From: Litchfieldella xinjiangensis
GTDB lineage: Bacteria > Pseudomonadota > Gammaproteobacteria > Pseudomonadales > Halomonadaceae
NCBI RefSeq assembly: GCF_000759345.1
Contig: NZ_JPZL01000001.1
Span: 1,364,001 to 1,428,000 of the forward strand
Length of the DNA stretch: 64,000 nucleotides
Reading direction: 5' to 3'
Below the pieces are notes generated by a model. That model was not told the DNA's origin and did not search any database. It saw only the letters and a program-made list of their open reading frames with translations. The position numbers were made by a program, and so were the translations under genes. Below are positions 28,381 to 37,973 of this stretch, piece by piece. How positions within the stretch are numbered: the first letter of the stretch is position 1; every line of letters starts with the position of its first letter.

Positions 28381-30447
28381 TTACATCAACAAGCGACGGA
28401 TATCGGTCAGTGCCTGAGCCAGGAACGCCGTGAAGCGCGCGGCATCCGCCCCATTGACGGCACGATGGTCATAGGACAGCGACAGCGGCATCATCAGGCG
28501 AGGCTGGAACGCCTGGCCATCCCAGACCGGTTTCATCTGCGACTTGGAAACGCCCAGAATGGCCACTTCCGGCGCATTGACGATCGGCGTGAACGCCGTA
28601 CCACCAATCGAGCCCAGGCTGGAGATGGTGAAGCAACCACCCGTCATCTCCTCCCGCTTGAGCTTTTTGTTCTGCGCCTTGCCGGCGAGCTCGACGCTCT
28701 CCTTGGCCAGTTCGATCAGCGACTTCTGGTCGGCGTTACGGATGACCGGCACCATCAAGCCGTCCGGCGTATCCACGGCGACACCGATATGCACGTAGTT
28801 CTTCCACACCATCGTCTCGCCATCGCCTTTCAGGCTGACGTTGAACTGCGGGAACTTGCGCAGGGCAAAGGCACAGGCCTTGACCAGGAACGGCAACGGC
28901 GTGAGCTTGGCGCCCTGGGCCTCGGCTTCGGCCTTCATCGACTTGCGGAAGGCTTCCAGCTCAGTGATGTCGGCTTCGTCGAACTGGGTCACGTGAGGCA
29001 CGTTGAGCCAGCTACGGTGCAGATTCGTCGCGCCCATCTTGAGCAGACGGCCCATCGGCTTCTCTTCGATTTCACCGAACTGGCTGAAGTCCTGCTCGGG
29101 AACCGGCGGAATGCCCGCACCTCCGGAAGCGGCGGCTGCCGCGGGTGCCTCGCCGCTCTGCTGACGTGACATCGTCTGCTTCACGTAGGCCTGCACGTCT
29201 TCCTTGAGGACCCGGTCCTTGGGACCGCTCGGCTTGACCCGTGCCAGGTCGACACCCAGTTCGCGCGCCAGCATGCGTACCGCGGGGCCGGCATGGACCT
29301 GGCTGGCTTCGCGGGGCTTGTCGAGGGCTACCTGAGATTCAGGGCTCGGCGTCGGTGGGGCCGAGACCTCGGCAACCTGATCGCCTTTGGCCGGCTTCTT
29401 GCCTGACTTCTCGGCCTTGGAAGACGACTTCTGCGAACTGTCGGCCTTCTTCGGCTTGGGCTTGCTGCCGGCCACTTCGATATAGCCGATCAGATCGCCC
29501 TCGGAGACCGTATCGCCCTCCTTGACCGTCAATTCGACCAGCTTGCCCTTGTAGGGGCTCGGCACGTCCATGGAGGCCTTGTCGGACTCCAGGGTGATCA
29601 GCGGGTCTTCCACGTCGACGTCATCACCGGCGGAAGCGGCAATTTCGATGATCGGAACATCGCTGGAGCCGGAGAGATCCGGAACGCGAATTTCCTTACG
29701 CTGAGACTCTCCCTCCGTCTCCTCGTCGTCATCGTCCTGAGGCTCTTCCGCCTCGGCGGTTTCCTCGGCCTGCTCGTCGGTGTCTTCGGAAGAGGGCTGG
29801 TCGTCCTCGTCTTCCTCGTCGCCACCCTCATCGGCGATTTCCATGGTGCCGATCAGATCACCTTCGGAGACGGTATCGCCCTCCTTGATCGCCAAGGACA
29901 CGAGTTTGCCCGTGTGCGGGCTCGGCACGTCCATGGAGGCCTTGTCGGATTCCAGGGTAATCAAGGGATCCTCGGCACTCACCTCATCGCCTTCCGAGAC
30001 AGCGACTTCGATGATCTCGACGTCTTCACTGCCGCCGATGTCGGGCACCTTGACCTCTACCGTGCGCTTGCCACCACCGGAAGATTTCTTGGCAGGCTTG
30101 TCATCCGAGGCCGTCTGCTTGGCCGGCTTCTTCTCCTGCTTCTCGGCGTCGTCGGATTGTTTCTCCTGCTCGGCATCAGACTCGTCCTCCTGCTCGCCGC
30201 CGCCTTCGCCCTCGGCTTCGAGCTCCAGGATGTCGTCACCCTCGGATACGGTGTCGCCCTCCTTGACCAGGACCTTGACCACCTTGCCGCCCTTGGGCGC
30301 CGGCACGTCCATGCTGGCCTTGTCGGATTCGAGCGTGATCATGGTGTCTTCAGCGCTGATGACGTCGCCTTCGGACACCGCGATCTCGATGATTTCGACA
30401 TCGGTGCTGCCACCGATGTCTGGGACTTTGATGATTTCGCTACTCAA
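28381..30447 (-). CDS. aceF: Pyruvate dehydrogenase E2, dihydrolipoamide acetyltransferase
   Basis: A 688-aa E2 core subunit with three N-terminal lipoyl domains, each with a SDKASMDVP motif (first lipoyl lysine K43), then a peripheral-subunit-binding domain (about 390-430, VRMLARELGVDLARVKPSG) and a catalytic acetyltransferase domain with DHRAVNGAD near the end. The usual aspartate of HxxxDG is Asn here, as in some other AceF proteins. Linkers after lipoyl domains 1 and 2 are strongly acidic. The start is probably TTG at 30447: AAGGAG lies seven bases upstream and MSSEIIKVPDIGG matches the family. An ATG frame from 30489 adds 14 unrelated residues. It follows aceE in one operon; no lpd gene is nearby. 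Confidence 0.95.
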   Translation of the reverse strand: MSSEIIKVPDIGGSTDVEIIEIAVSEGDVISAEDTMITLESDKASMDVPAPKGGKVVKVLVKEGDTVSEGDDILELEAEGEGGGEQEDESDAEQEKQSDDAEKQEKKPAKQTASDDKPAKKSSGGGKRTVEVKVPDIGGSEDVEIIEVAVSEGDEVSAEDPLITLESDKASMDVPSPHTGKLVSLAIKEGDTVSEGDLIGTMEIADEGGDEEDEDDQPSSEDTDEQAEETAEAEEPQDDDDEETEGESQRKEIRVPDLSGSSDVPIIEIAASAGDDVDVEDPLITLESDKASMDVPSPYKGKLVELTVKEGDTVSEGDLIGYIEVAGSKPKPKKADSSQKSSSKAEKSGKKPAKGDQVAEVSAPPTPSPESQVALDKPREASQVHAGPAVRMLARELGVDLARVKPSGPKDRVLKEDVQAYVKQTMSRQQSGEAPAAAAASGGAGIPPVPEQDFSQFGEIEEKPMGRLLKMGATNLHRSWLNVPHVTQFDEADITELEAFRKSMKAEAEAQGAKLTPLPFLVKACAFALRKFPQFNVSLKGDGETMVWKNYVHIGVAVDTPDGLMVPVIRNADQKSLIELAKESVELAGKAQNKKLKREEMTGGCFTISSLGSIGGTAFTPIVNAPEVAILGVSKSQMKPVWDGQAFQPRLMMPLSLSYDHRAVNGADAARFTAFLAQALTDIRRLLM

Positions 30448-30523
30448 GGTCGCGCTCCTTCCAAATCGTGCTCGGAGCATGGCCGCCACAGGCCACCACG
30501 CTCCTGATCAGCTGGTCAGCGGC

Positions 30524-33202
30524 TCATACCGTCAGCGGGTTAGGCTTGTTCGGGTCGATGCCGTACTTCTTGATCGCTTCGCCCACTACCTTGCGGTCGA
30601 TTTCGTCCCGGTCGGCCAACGCCTTGAGCGCAGCCACGGTGACGAAGTAGCGGTCGACCTCGAAGAAGTGACGCAGCTTTTCACGGGTATCGGAACGGCC
30701 ATAACCATCGGTGCCCAATACATGATAGTCGGTCGGCACCCAGGCACGGACCTGATCGGCGAATAACTTCATGTAGTCGGTCGAGGCGATCGCCGGCCCC
30801 TTGCGTCCCTCGAGACACTGGGTGACATGCGGCTTGGTCGGCGTCTCCTCGGGCTTGAGGAAGCTCTGGCGATCGTACTCCAGGGCCTCGCGACGCAACT
30901 CGTTGAAGCTGGTCACGCTCCAGATATCGGAGCCCACGTCGTACTCCTCGCGCAGGATCTCGGCGGCTGCCTCGACCTCGCGCAGGATGGTACCGCTGCC
31001 CAGCAGTTGCACGTGCGCTTTCTTGCCTTCGGTTTCGCGTAGCAGGTACATGCCCTTGATGATGCCTTCCTCGCATCCTTCCGGCATTTCCGGATGCGGG
31101 TAGTTCTCGTTCATCAGGGTCAGGTAATAGAAGCAGTTCTCCTTGTCCTGATACATCCGCTTCAGGCCGTCCTGGACGATCACCGCCACCTCATGGCCGT
31201 AGGTCGGGTCGTAGCTGCGGCAATTGGGAATGGTCGACGCCTGGATATGGCTGTGGCCATCCTGGTGCTGCAGACCTTCGCCGTTGAGTGTGGTACGCCC
31301 TGCGGTGCCGCCGAGCAGGAAGCCGCGCGCCTGCATGTCCCCGGCCAGCCAGGCCAGGTCACCGATGCGCTGGAAACCGAACATCGAGTAGTAGATGTAG
31401 AACGGCAGCAACGGCATGTGGTGGTTGGAGTAGGAAGTCGCCGCGGCGATCCACGCCGACATGGCGCCCGCCTCGGTGATACCTTCCTCGAGGATCTGAC
31501 CCTGCTTGTCCTCGCGGTAGAACATGATTTGACCGGCATCCATCGGCTCGTACTTCTGGCCTTCGGAAGTGTAGATGCCGAGCTGGCGGAACATGCCTTC
31601 CATCCCGAACGTCCGTGCCTCGTCGGGCACGATCGGCACGACCTGCTTGCCCAGCGTCTTGCTCTTGACCAGGCCGTTGAGGATGCGCACGAAGGACATG
31701 GTGGTCGAGACTTCACGATCGCCGGAGCCCTTGGTCTGGCTCGAGAACATCTTGTCGTCGAGGCCAGGGATCTCGAGCGGCTCGAAATCGTTCTTGCGTC
31801 CCGGCAGATAGCCACCGAGTCGCTCACGCATGAGATGCATGTACTTCATTTCCGGGCTTTCCTTGGCCGGTTTGAAGTACGGCATGTCACCGCTGTCGAG
31901 CTGCTCGTCGGTCACCGGGATGCCGAAGCGATCGCGGAATTTCTTGATCGCGTCGAGTTCCATGGACTTGATCTGGTGCGCTTCCATGTCGGCTTCACCG
32001 CTGCCACCGCCCATGCCGTAGCCCTTGACGGTGTGCGCCAGGATCACGGTGGGCTTGTCATTGGTGTTGTTCACCGCCTCATGGTAGGCCGCATAGACCT
32101 TGTACGGATCGTGCCCGCCGCGATTGAGCTTCCAGATATCGTCATCGGACATGTCCTTGACCAACGCTTCGGTCTCGGGATACTTGCCGAAGAAATGCTC
32201 TCGGGTATAGGCCCCGCCGTTAGCCTTGTAGTTCTGGTACTCGCCGTCGACCGCCTCGTCCATGCGCTTTTGCAGCATGCCCTTCTTGTCCTGCTCGAAG
32301 AGCGGATCCCAGAAGCGGCCCCAGACCACCTTGAGCACATTCCAGCCGGCACCGCGGAACACGCCCTCGAGTTCGTCGATGATTCGCGAGTTGCCGCGTA
32401 CCGGCCCATCGAGACGCTGCAGGTTGCAATTGACGACAAAGATGAGATTACCCAGTTTCTCGCGGCTGGCCAGGTGCAGCGCGCCCAGGGATTCCGGTTC
32501 ATCGCACTCGCCATCGCCGAGGAAGGCCCAGACCTTGCGGTCGTGCATCGGCTGCAGGCCACGCGCATCCAGGTACTTCATGACGTGGGCCTGATAGATC
32601 GCGGTGATCGGGCCCAACCCCATGGAGACGGTGGGGAATTGCCAGTAATCCGGCATCAACCAGGGGTGCGGATAGGAGGAGAGACCGTCGCCGTCGACTT
32701 CCTGACGGAACTTGTCCATCTGCTCTTCGGTGAGACGTCCTTCGAGGAAGGAGCGTGCGTAGATCCCTGGCGATACGTGGCCCTGGATATACAGCAGGTC
32801 GCCCTTGAAGTCCCCTTCGGGGGCACGGAAGAAGTGGTTGAAGCCGACTTCATACAGCGTGGCACTGGACATGTAACTGGCCAGGTGCCCGCCGAGCCCC
32901 TTGTGCTTCTTGTTGGTCCGGATGACCTGTGCAGCCATGTTCCAGCGAATCAAGGACCGGATGCGCCGCTCCATGAACAGGTCGCCGGGCATGCGCGCTT
33001 CGCGGTGGACCGGGATGGTGTTGCGATGAGGGGTCGTCACCGAGAAAGGCACCTGCATCCCGTCACGACGGAAGCGATCGGCCAGGCGGCTCATCAGGTA
33101 CTGGGCGCGCTCTTCGCCCTCTCGATCCAGGACTGATTCCAGGGCTTCAATCCACTCCGTGGTTTCGACCGGATCGAGATCCTCTCTTGCCTCCAGACTC
33201 AT
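30524..33202 (-). CDS. aceE: Pyruvate dehydrogenase E1 component (homodimeric)
   Basis: An 892-aa thiamine-diphosphate enzyme that decarboxylates pyruvate and passes the acetyl group to the lipoyl domains of AceF. The TPP motif GDGECDEPESLGAL with the later NCNLQRLDG segment is clear, as are the N-terminal HRNTIPVHREA and a GHSHIQASTIPNC region typical of AceE. The length equals that of E. coli AceE. The ATG has GGAGAG upstream. It opens the aceE-aceF operon. The 366-bp upstream region holds two similar near-palindromes that could be regulator sites. A long open frame on the opposite strand is a codon-bias shadow. Confidence 0.97.
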   Translation of the reverse strand: MSLEAREDLDPVETTEWIEALESVLDREGEERAQYLMSRLADRFRRDGMQVPFSVTTPHRNTIPVHREARMPGDLFMERRIRSLIRWNMAAQVIRTNKKHKGLGGHLASYMSSATLYEVGFNHFFRAPEGDFKGDLLYIQGHVSPGIYARSFLEGRLTEEQMDKFRQEVDGDGLSSYPHPWLMPDYWQFPTVSMGLGPITAIYQAHVMKYLDARGLQPMHDRKVWAFLGDGECDEPESLGALHLASREKLGNLIFVVNCNLQRLDGPVRGNSRIIDELEGVFRGAGWNVLKVVWGRFWDPLFEQDKKGMLQKRMDEAVDGEYQNYKANGGAYTREHFFGKYPETEALVKDMSDDDIWKLNRGGHDPYKVYAAYHEAVNNTNDKPTVILAHTVKGYGMGGGSGEADMEAHQIKSMELDAIKKFRDRFGIPVTDEQLDSGDMPYFKPAKESPEMKYMHLMRERLGGYLPGRKNDFEPLEIPGLDDKMFSSQTKGSGDREVSTTMSFVRILNGLVKSKTLGKQVVPIVPDEARTFGMEGMFRQLGIYTSEGQKYEPMDAGQIMFYREDKQGQILEEGITEAGAMSAWIAAATSYSNHHMPLLPFYIYYSMFGFQRIGDLAWLAGDMQARGFLLGGTAGRTTLNGEGLQHQDGHSHIQASTIPNCRSYDPTYGHEVAVIVQDGLKRMYQDKENCFYYLTLMNENYPHPEMPEGCEEGIIKGMYLLRETEGKKAHVQLLGSGTILREVEAAAEILREEYDVGSDIWSVTSFNELRREALEYDRQSFLKPEETPTKPHVTQCLEGRKGPAIASTDYMKLFADQVRAWVPTDYHVLGTDGYGRSDTREKLRHFFEVDRYFVTVAALKALADRDEIDRKVVGEAIKKYGIDPNKPNPLTV

Positions 33203-33568
33203 AGACGTCTCTCCGAATGAAGATATTGTATCGGTCTGCCCTCACCCGGGGGTGGAGGGGCGTATTGGCGCTCTTCAGTGCGGGCGGACCTGCGTTGGGT
33301 CGCACCTCGATAGACATGCCCGTTGCCGTTTGGGTTGCAACGTGTAGCGAAGTTACAGAAATGTCACTTAAGTATGGGTTTTCAGGGCCACGAAGATACC
33401 GCAAAGCGGATCGCGTGCCAATTGGCGCCATTATGAAAACCGTTTTCAATCAGCTTGCTGCAGCGCAACACTGATGCCAGCAAGCCCTTTGCCCCCAGTC
33501 TAGTCGCATGTGTGGAAAATGTAGCGAAACTACCGTGGATCACAAGAACGCAGATACCGTGACCACGT
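33203..33568. promoter_or_regulatory. Upstream region of aceE with two related near-palindromes
   Basis: The 366-bp space between ampD and aceE holds TGTAGCGAAGTTACA (33343-33357) and TGTAGCGAAACTACC (33520-33534), 177 bp apart. Both read TGTAGC-GAA- followed by a near-complementary half-site. They lie about 140 and 320 bp upstream of aceE. No match to the E. coli PdhR site (ATTGGT-N3-ACCAAT) was seen. A TACAAT on the minus strand near 33228-33233 could be a -10. No gene was recognised here. Confidence 0.5.
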
Positions 33569-34126
33569 TCAGCCTGCGCCGAGGCAACGCCTGAAATAGG
33601 CCCAATCGAATGCCGGCCCCGGATCGCGCTTGCGCAGCGGGGCGATGCGCGCATGACTGGTGATGCGAGATGAGGTGAGGGCGGGGTAAGTCGCCATCAG
33701 CGCCCGTGTCGCGGCTGCCAGGGCAAGATACTGCGCTTCCCGGTAAGGGCCTATCTCGTCCCCCTCGAGTTCGATGCCGACACTGAAGTCATTGAGCTCG
33801 CGGCGCTCCCGCTCACCGTCGAACCAGCGCGAGCGCCCGGCATGCCAGGCGCGACGGTCGAAGGGCACGAATTGGGTACAGGTACCGTCCCGGCGTATCA
33901 GCAAGTGTGCCGACACCCGCAGGTGGGCGATGCCCGCAAAATAGGGGTGTGCGTGGGGGTCGAGGCAATTGGTGAACAAGCGCTCGATATCTTCGCCACC
34001 GTACTCACCGGGCGGCAGGCTGATGGAATGCAGCACCAGGGCTGAAACCTCCCCATGGGGACGTTCGTTCTGATTGGGCGAAACCACCCGACGTGCCGCG
34101 TCCCACCACCCCGAATCGATGCGCAT
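33569..34126 (-). CDS. ampD: 1,6-anhydro-N-acetylmuramoyl-L-alanine amidase AmpD
   Basis: A 185-aa cytosolic amidase of the N-acetylmuramoyl-L-alanine amidase 2 family, recycling anhydro-muropeptides from the cell wall. Zinc ligands are H33 (LVLHSISLP), the H of ITSHARIAPLRKRDPG, and the D of that segment. The DFSVGIELEG segment is typical of AmpD. The length matches E. coli AmpD (183 aa). It is divergent from nadC with a 77-bp gap, a conserved gammaproteobacterial arrangement. Loss of AmpD elsewhere induces AmpC beta-lactamase; no such enzyme is in the window. Confidence 0.95.
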   Translation of the reverse strand: MRIDSGWWDAARRVVSPNQNERPHGEVSALVLHSISLPPGEYGGEDIERLFTNCLDPHAHPYFAGIAHLRVSAHLLIRRDGTCTQFVPFDRRAWHAGRSRWFDGERERRELNDFSVGIELEGDEIGPYREAQYLALAAATRALMATYPALTSSRITSHARIAPLRKRDPGPAFDWAYFRRCLGAG

Positions 34127-34135
34127 CGCACTCCC

Positions 34136-34165
34136 CTGACGCTGTGTCCATGACTCCCCTATAAT
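34136..34165 (+). promoter_or_regulatory. Sigma-70 promoter for nadC
   Basis: CTGACG (34136-34141) and a perfect TATAAT (34160-34165) are separated by 18 bp. The expected start near 34172 leaves a leader of about 30 nt before the nadC ATG. Confidence 0.65.
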
Positions 34166-34203
34166 GCGGAGATTGTCGCATAGTAGAGGATTGGATCCGC
34201 CCC

Positions 34204-35058
34204 ATGCATTATTACGAAGCCTTGGCCGAAGACATTCGCACCGGTGCTGCCAGACTACTGGCCGAAGATGTCGGCCCGGGGGATATCACCGCCCAACTGA
34301 TTCCCGAGCGGCAATGGGCCCGGGCTGCCGTCGTGACGCGAGAGGCGGCCATCCTGTGTGGGGTGGCCTGGGTCGATGAGCTTTACCGTCGCCTCGACCC
34401 CCGGGTCCAGTTGACCTGGAAAGCGGCCGATGGCGACCGCCTGGCGGTCGGCGACACTGTCCTGGAACTGGAAGGGCCGGCTCGCGCCCTGCTCAACGGC
34501 GAGCGTGCCGCCCTCAATCTGCTGCAGACGCTCTCGGCCACCGCCACCCGCACCCGGGACTATGTCGACTTGATCGCCGGTACCGGGGTGCGGTTACTCG
34601 ATACACGAAAGACCTTGCCCGGGCTGCGCCTGGCGCAAAAGTATGCGGTCACGTGCGGGGGCGGCCACAACCATCGGATCGGTCTCTACGATGCCTTTCT
34701 CATCAAGGAGAACCACATCGCAGCATGCGGGGGAATCGCCAAGGCCGTGAAGGAAGCACGCAACATCGCCCGCGATCTTCCGGTCGAGGTCGAGGTCGAG
34801 ACCTTCGATGAACTGGATCAGGCCATCGAAGCCGGTGCCGACATCGTCATGCTCGACAACTTCACGCTCGATGACATGCGCGAAGCGGTGCGGCGCAATG
34901 CCGGACGCGTCACGCTCGAGGCATCGGGCAACGTCAGTGAGGCAACCCTGCGGGACATCGCCGAGACCGGCGTGGACTGCATTTCGTCAGGGGCCTTGAC
35001 CAAGGATGTCAAGGCCATCGACCTGTCGATGCGCATTACCCACAGCGAGACGCGTTGA
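34204..35058 (+). CDS. nadC: Nicotinate-nucleotide pyrophosphorylase (carboxylating)
   Basis: A 284-aa quinolinate phosphoribosyltransferase making nicotinate mononucleotide for NAD. Family segments seen are EDVGPGDIT near the N-terminus, [25 protein letters not shown] and the EVEVE/LDNF barrel strands. The ATG start at [12 protein letters not shown] fits. It works after NadA (encoded at 43.7-44.8 kb in this window); nadB is not seen. It is divergent from ampD and ends five bases before the convergent GNAT gene. Confidence 0.96.
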   Translation: MHYYEALAEDIRTGAARLLAEDVGPGDITAQLIPERQWARAAVVTREAAILCGVAWVDELYRRLDPRVQLTWKAADGDRLAVGDTVLELEGPARALLNGERAALNLLQTLSATATRTRDYVDLIAGTGVRLLDTRKTLPGLRLAQKYAVTCGGGHNHRIGLYDAFLIKENHIAACGGIAKAVKEARNIARDLPVEVEVETFDELDQAIEAGADIVMLDNFTLDDMREAVRRNAGRVTLEASGNVSEATLRDIAETGVDCISSGALTKDVKAIDLSMRITHSETR

Positions 35059-35063
35059 GCGTA

Positions 35064-35564
35064 TCAGGTCTCGACGACCCCCAGACGCTTGCTCATCTTG
35101 ATGCGCGGCAGGCTCTCGCCGCCGCGCTCGACCCACTCCTCGCCCAGTGACACCCAGCCGCGTCGTTCCAGCGCTTCCGCCAGCACGCGGCTGGCATCGA
35201 TCGTCACCCGGGAAGCCCCCTGTTCGATCAATGCGCGTTCGGCATGAACCAACAGGGTCGTGCCGATGCCACGCCGCGCCAGCGATGGCCAGACATACAG
35301 GGTCTCGATGCGCGACCGTGTCATGTCTATTTCGAGAAAACCCACACAGCGTCCGTCACAGGCCGCCACCAGGGTCGTGTAAAGCGCCTGCCGAGCCGAC
35401 CAGGCGCTCGCCTCGCGGGGCAGCACCGATGCCCAGGCTTCGCGCTGTGCCACGCTATAGTGGACTGCCGCCCCCTGCATGACGGCATGGTGGAAGACTT
35501 CGGCCTGGTCGGCTGCGTCGCGCGGGAGTGCCTGGCGGTAGCGGATTCGAGCGGTCGCGGTCAT
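35064..35564 (-). CDS. GNAT-family N-acetyltransferase
   Basis: A 166-aa GCN5-related acetyltransferase. The acetyl-CoA-binding motif A is the stretch IETLYVWPSLARRGIGTTLLVHAE, with the usual R/Q-x-x-G-x-G/A pattern as RRGIGT. Residues 1-40 hold the first helices of the fold. The substrate cannot be told from sequence. It lies between nadC (convergent) and trmO (divergent), with no operon partner. The C-terminal tail (GESLPRIKMSKRLG) resembles YafP-like GNAT enzymes, but this is a weak likeness. Confidence 0.85.
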   Translation of the reverse strand: MTATARIRYRQALPRDAADQAEVFHHAVMQGAAVHYSVAQREAWASVLPREASAWSARQALYTTLVAACDGRCVGFLEIDMTRSRIETLYVWPSLARRGIGTTLLVHAERALIEQGASRVTIDASRVLAEALERRGWVSLGEEWVERGGESLPRIKMSKRLGVVET

Positions 35565-35683
35565 GGTGAGACTCCAGCGGCGTCAGGCGGGTCGATATGA
35601 AGCGCAGCCTACACAAAGGCGCTGGACCCGCCAACCGATACAGGCATTCGCACACGCCTCCCGGTCACGGCATAATGCGCTGC

Positions 35684-36427
35684 ATGAGCGAGCTTCCCTC
35701 TTCCCCTGCCCCCGCTGCGCCGGCCTTTACCCTCGATGTCATCGGTCATATCGAGAGCGATTACCCGGACAAGTTCGGCATACCGCGCCAGCCCGGCCTG
35801 GCCCCAGCCGCCCGCGGCCGATTGCGACTGGATCCCCCCTTCGACGATCCGCTGACCGTTCGCGGCCTCGAGGCGTTCAGTCACCTGTGGCTGACTTTTG
35901 TCTTCCACGAGAGCCCTACGCGCTGGACGCCCCTGGTGCGTCCGCCGCGGCTGGGAGGCAATGCCAAGGTGGGGGTATTCGCCAGCCGCAGCACGCACCG
36001 GCCCAATCGCCTCGGCCTGTCGCTCGTGGAATTGGCGGGCATCGACACAACGCGGGGTGTCGCGCTGGAACTGCGCGGTCATGACCTGCTCGATGGCACG
36101 CCGGTACTCGACATCAAACCCTACTTGCCGTGGGTCGAGTCACGCCCCGATGCGCTGGCTGGCTTTGCCCCCGATGCCCCACCTCACTATCGGGTGGTGT
36201 TCACGTGCGAGGCGGAATCCCGCCTTGCCGAGCGTGCCGATCGTCTCTCGCTGCGGGCACTGATCGAACAGGTGCTGGCTCAGGACCCGCGTCCCGCCTA
36301 TCGACGAGGGGCGGAAGCGCGGGTTTACGGGGTGCGGCTGCGGGATGTCGATGTCCGCTTTCACGTGGTCGACGACGCCGGCACCCCGGTCATGGAAGTC
36401 TTGGCTATCGTGGCGCTGGATCCATAA
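35684..36427 (+). CDS. trmO: tRNA (N6-threonylcarbamoyladenosine37-N6)-methyltransferase TrmO
   Basis: A 247-aa TsaA/YaeB-family protein. TrmO adds a methyl group to t6A37 in threonine tRNAs, using SAM. Typical family segments are the N-terminal VIGHIESDYPDKFGIPRQPG, the FVFHESPTRW stretch and GVFASRSTHRPNRLGLS. The ATG at 35684 is chosen from several in-frame starts (35597, 35675); none has a strong ribosome-binding site, so the exact start is uncertain. TsaB, which helps make the t6A substrate, is also encoded in this window but is not adjacent. The C-terminus converges on purC. Confidence 0.93.
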   Translation: MSELPSSPAPAAPAFTLDVIGHIESDYPDKFGIPRQPGLAPAARGRLRLDPPFDDPLTVRGLEAFSHLWLTFVFHESPTRWTPLVRPPRLGGNAKVGVFASRSTHRPNRLGLSLVELAGIDTTRGVALELRGHDLLDGTPVLDIKPYLPWVESRPDALAGFAPDAPPHYRVVFTCEAESRLAERADRLSLRALIEQVLAQDPRPAYRRGAEARVYGVRLRDVDVRFHVVDDAGTPVMEVLAIVALDP

Positions 36428-36435
36428 CTGCCGGG

Positions 36436-37149
36436 TCAGTCGAACGCCACACCGATACGCCGTCCCACTTCCTCATAGGCTTCGATGACCCCACCCAGGC
36501 CCTGACGGAAGCGATCCTTGTCCATTTTTTCGCGGGTGTTGGCATCCCACAGGCGACAGCCATCGGGGGAGAATTCATCGCCAAGCACGATCTGGCCGTG
36601 GAAAACGCCGAATTCGAGCTTGTAGTCGACCAGCAGCATGTCCCCGTCCTTGAACAACTGCTTGAGCACGACGTTGACCTTGAAGGTCAGTGCCTTCATC
36701 TCGGCGAGCTGCTCAGGCGTGGCCCAGCCGAAGGTTTCAGCCAGCGACTCGTTGATCATCGGGTCGTGCTGCTCGTCGTTCTTGAGAAACAGTTCGAAGG
36801 TCGGCGGCGTCAGCTCGCGCCCTTCCTCGACGCCCAGACGTCGACACAGGCTGCCGGCCGCGACGTTGCGAACGACACACTCCACCGGAATCATGTCGAG
36901 CTTCTTGACCATGCATTCGGTATCGGAGAGCAGGCCATCGAAGTGGGTCGGAATCCCCGCCTCTTCAAGCTTGCCCATGATGAAGGCATTGAACTTGTTG
37001 TTGACCATGCCCTTGCGCGCCAGGGCCTCCTTCTTCTGGCCGTCGAAGGCACTGGTGTCGTCGCGAAAGTGCAGAATCAGGCGATCGGGGTCGTCGGTGA
37101 CATAGACCGACTTGGCCTTGCCGGCATAGAGTGCTTCGCGCTTTTCCAT
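36436..37149 (-). CDS. purC: Phosphoribosylaminoimidazole-succinocarboxamide synthase
   Basis: A 237-aa SAICAR synthetase of de novo purine synthesis. It shows the N-terminal [16 protein letters not shown], the [16 protein letters not shown] segment and DYKLEFG, all typical. The length matches E. coli PurC. It follows the MBL nuclease gene by 20 bp and ends the dapA-bamC-MBL-purC series, an order conserved in many gammaproteobacteria. No purR-like operator was recognised. PurL, another purine enzyme, is encoded at 50.0-53.9 kb. Confidence 0.97.
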   Translation of the reverse strand: MEKREALYAGKAKSVYVTDDPDRLILHFRDDTSAFDGQKKEALARKGMVNNKFNAFIMGKLEEAGIPTHFDGLLSDTECMVKKLDMIPVECVVRNVAAGSLCRRLGVEEGRELTPPTFELFLKNDEQHDPMINESLAETFGWATPEQLAEMKALTFKVNVVLKQLFKDGDMLLVDYKLEFGVFHGQIVLGDEFSPDGCRLWDANTREKMDKDRFRQGLGGVIEAYEEVGRRIGVAFD

Positions 37150-37169
37150 GGGGAGCTCCAGAATACGAG

Positions 37170-37973
37170 TTAACCGATGGTCTGCCAGTCCAGCCCCAGA
37201 TCCTGGGCCGCCACCAGCAACCGTGTTTCATCGCCATCGAGCAAGGGGGCCAGGGTTTCCCTGACCAGCTCGGGGCGATTGTTGTGTTCAGACAGGTGGG
37301 AGCAGACGATACGCTGTAGCCGATCGAGCCCCAGCCGTTGCAGCAGATCATACGCCTGGCTATTGGCCAGATGCCCCCAGTTACCCCCCACGCGCCGCTT
37401 GAGTCGCGGCGGATAGGGCCCTTCGGCAAGCATTCGACGATCGTGATTGCACTCCAGAATCAGTGCATCGCAGCCCTGAAAGGCCTCCGTCACGTGGCCG
37501 GTGGGATGCCCGAGGTCCGTCAACAATCCCAGGCACCGATCATGGGCATGGAAGCGGAACTGCACCGGCTCGCGGGCATCGTGGGGCACGGTGACCGGAT
37601 CGATTTCCAGCCCCTTGATGGCAAAACGTGCCTGTGGCGTGATCCAGTGGTGCTGCGGTACTTCACCCAGACGCCGCGAGAGCCAACTGCCAGGGGTCAG
37701 GTAGATCGGCACCCCGTGACGACGCGCCAACGCGCCCGCCCCGCTGATATGGTCGCCATGCTCGTGCGTGATCAACAGAGCATCGAGCTGACGCGGGTGC
37801 ACACCCAGGCGGGCCAGGCGACGCTCGGCCTCGCGCATGCCGAATCCACAATCCACCAGGATATGCGTCTCGCCATCGCTGACCAGGGTGGCGTTGCCCT
37901 TGCTACCACTGCCCAGGGAGGCGAAGTGCAGCGCCCTACCGCGTGGCAGGGCATGGGTAGCGCCATCAGGCAT
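37170..37973 (-). CDS. MBL-fold metallohydrolase (YycJ/VicX-like)
   Basis: A 267-aa metallo-beta-lactamase-fold protein. The zinc motif THEHGDH and the N-terminal [15 protein letters not shown], typical of the YycJ/VicX group, are clear; later histidines lie in [10 protein letters not shown] and ECNHD. Members of this group have been reported as nucleases, with B. subtilis YycJ linked to DNA repair. Its stop-proximal end is 20 bp from purC. Its ATG abuts or overlaps the stop of bamC at 37973, suggesting translational coupling. The precise substrate is unknown. Confidence 0.88.
   Translation of the reverse strand: MPDGATHALPRGRALHFASLGSGSKGNATLVSDGETHILVDCGFGMREAERRLARLGVHPRQLDALLITHEHGDHISGAGALARRHGVPIYLTPGSWLSRRLGEVPQHHWITPQARFAIKGLEIDPVTVPHDAREPVQFRFHAHDRCLGLLTDLGHPTGHVTEAFQGCDALILECNHDRRMLAEGPYPPRLKRRVGGNWGHLANSQAYDLLQRLGLDRLQRIVCSHLSEHNNRPELVRETLAPLLDGDETRLLVAAQDLGLDWQTIG

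Noticed and set aside
31094-33136. 680-codon open frame on the plus strand opposite aceE
   Set aside because: It is fully antisense to a certain AceE gene and arises from GC-rich codon bias; the translation has no recognisable domain.
33217-33474. 85-codon frame upstream of aceE
   Set aside because: No ribosome-binding site and no recognisable protein features; the region is better read as regulatory DNA.
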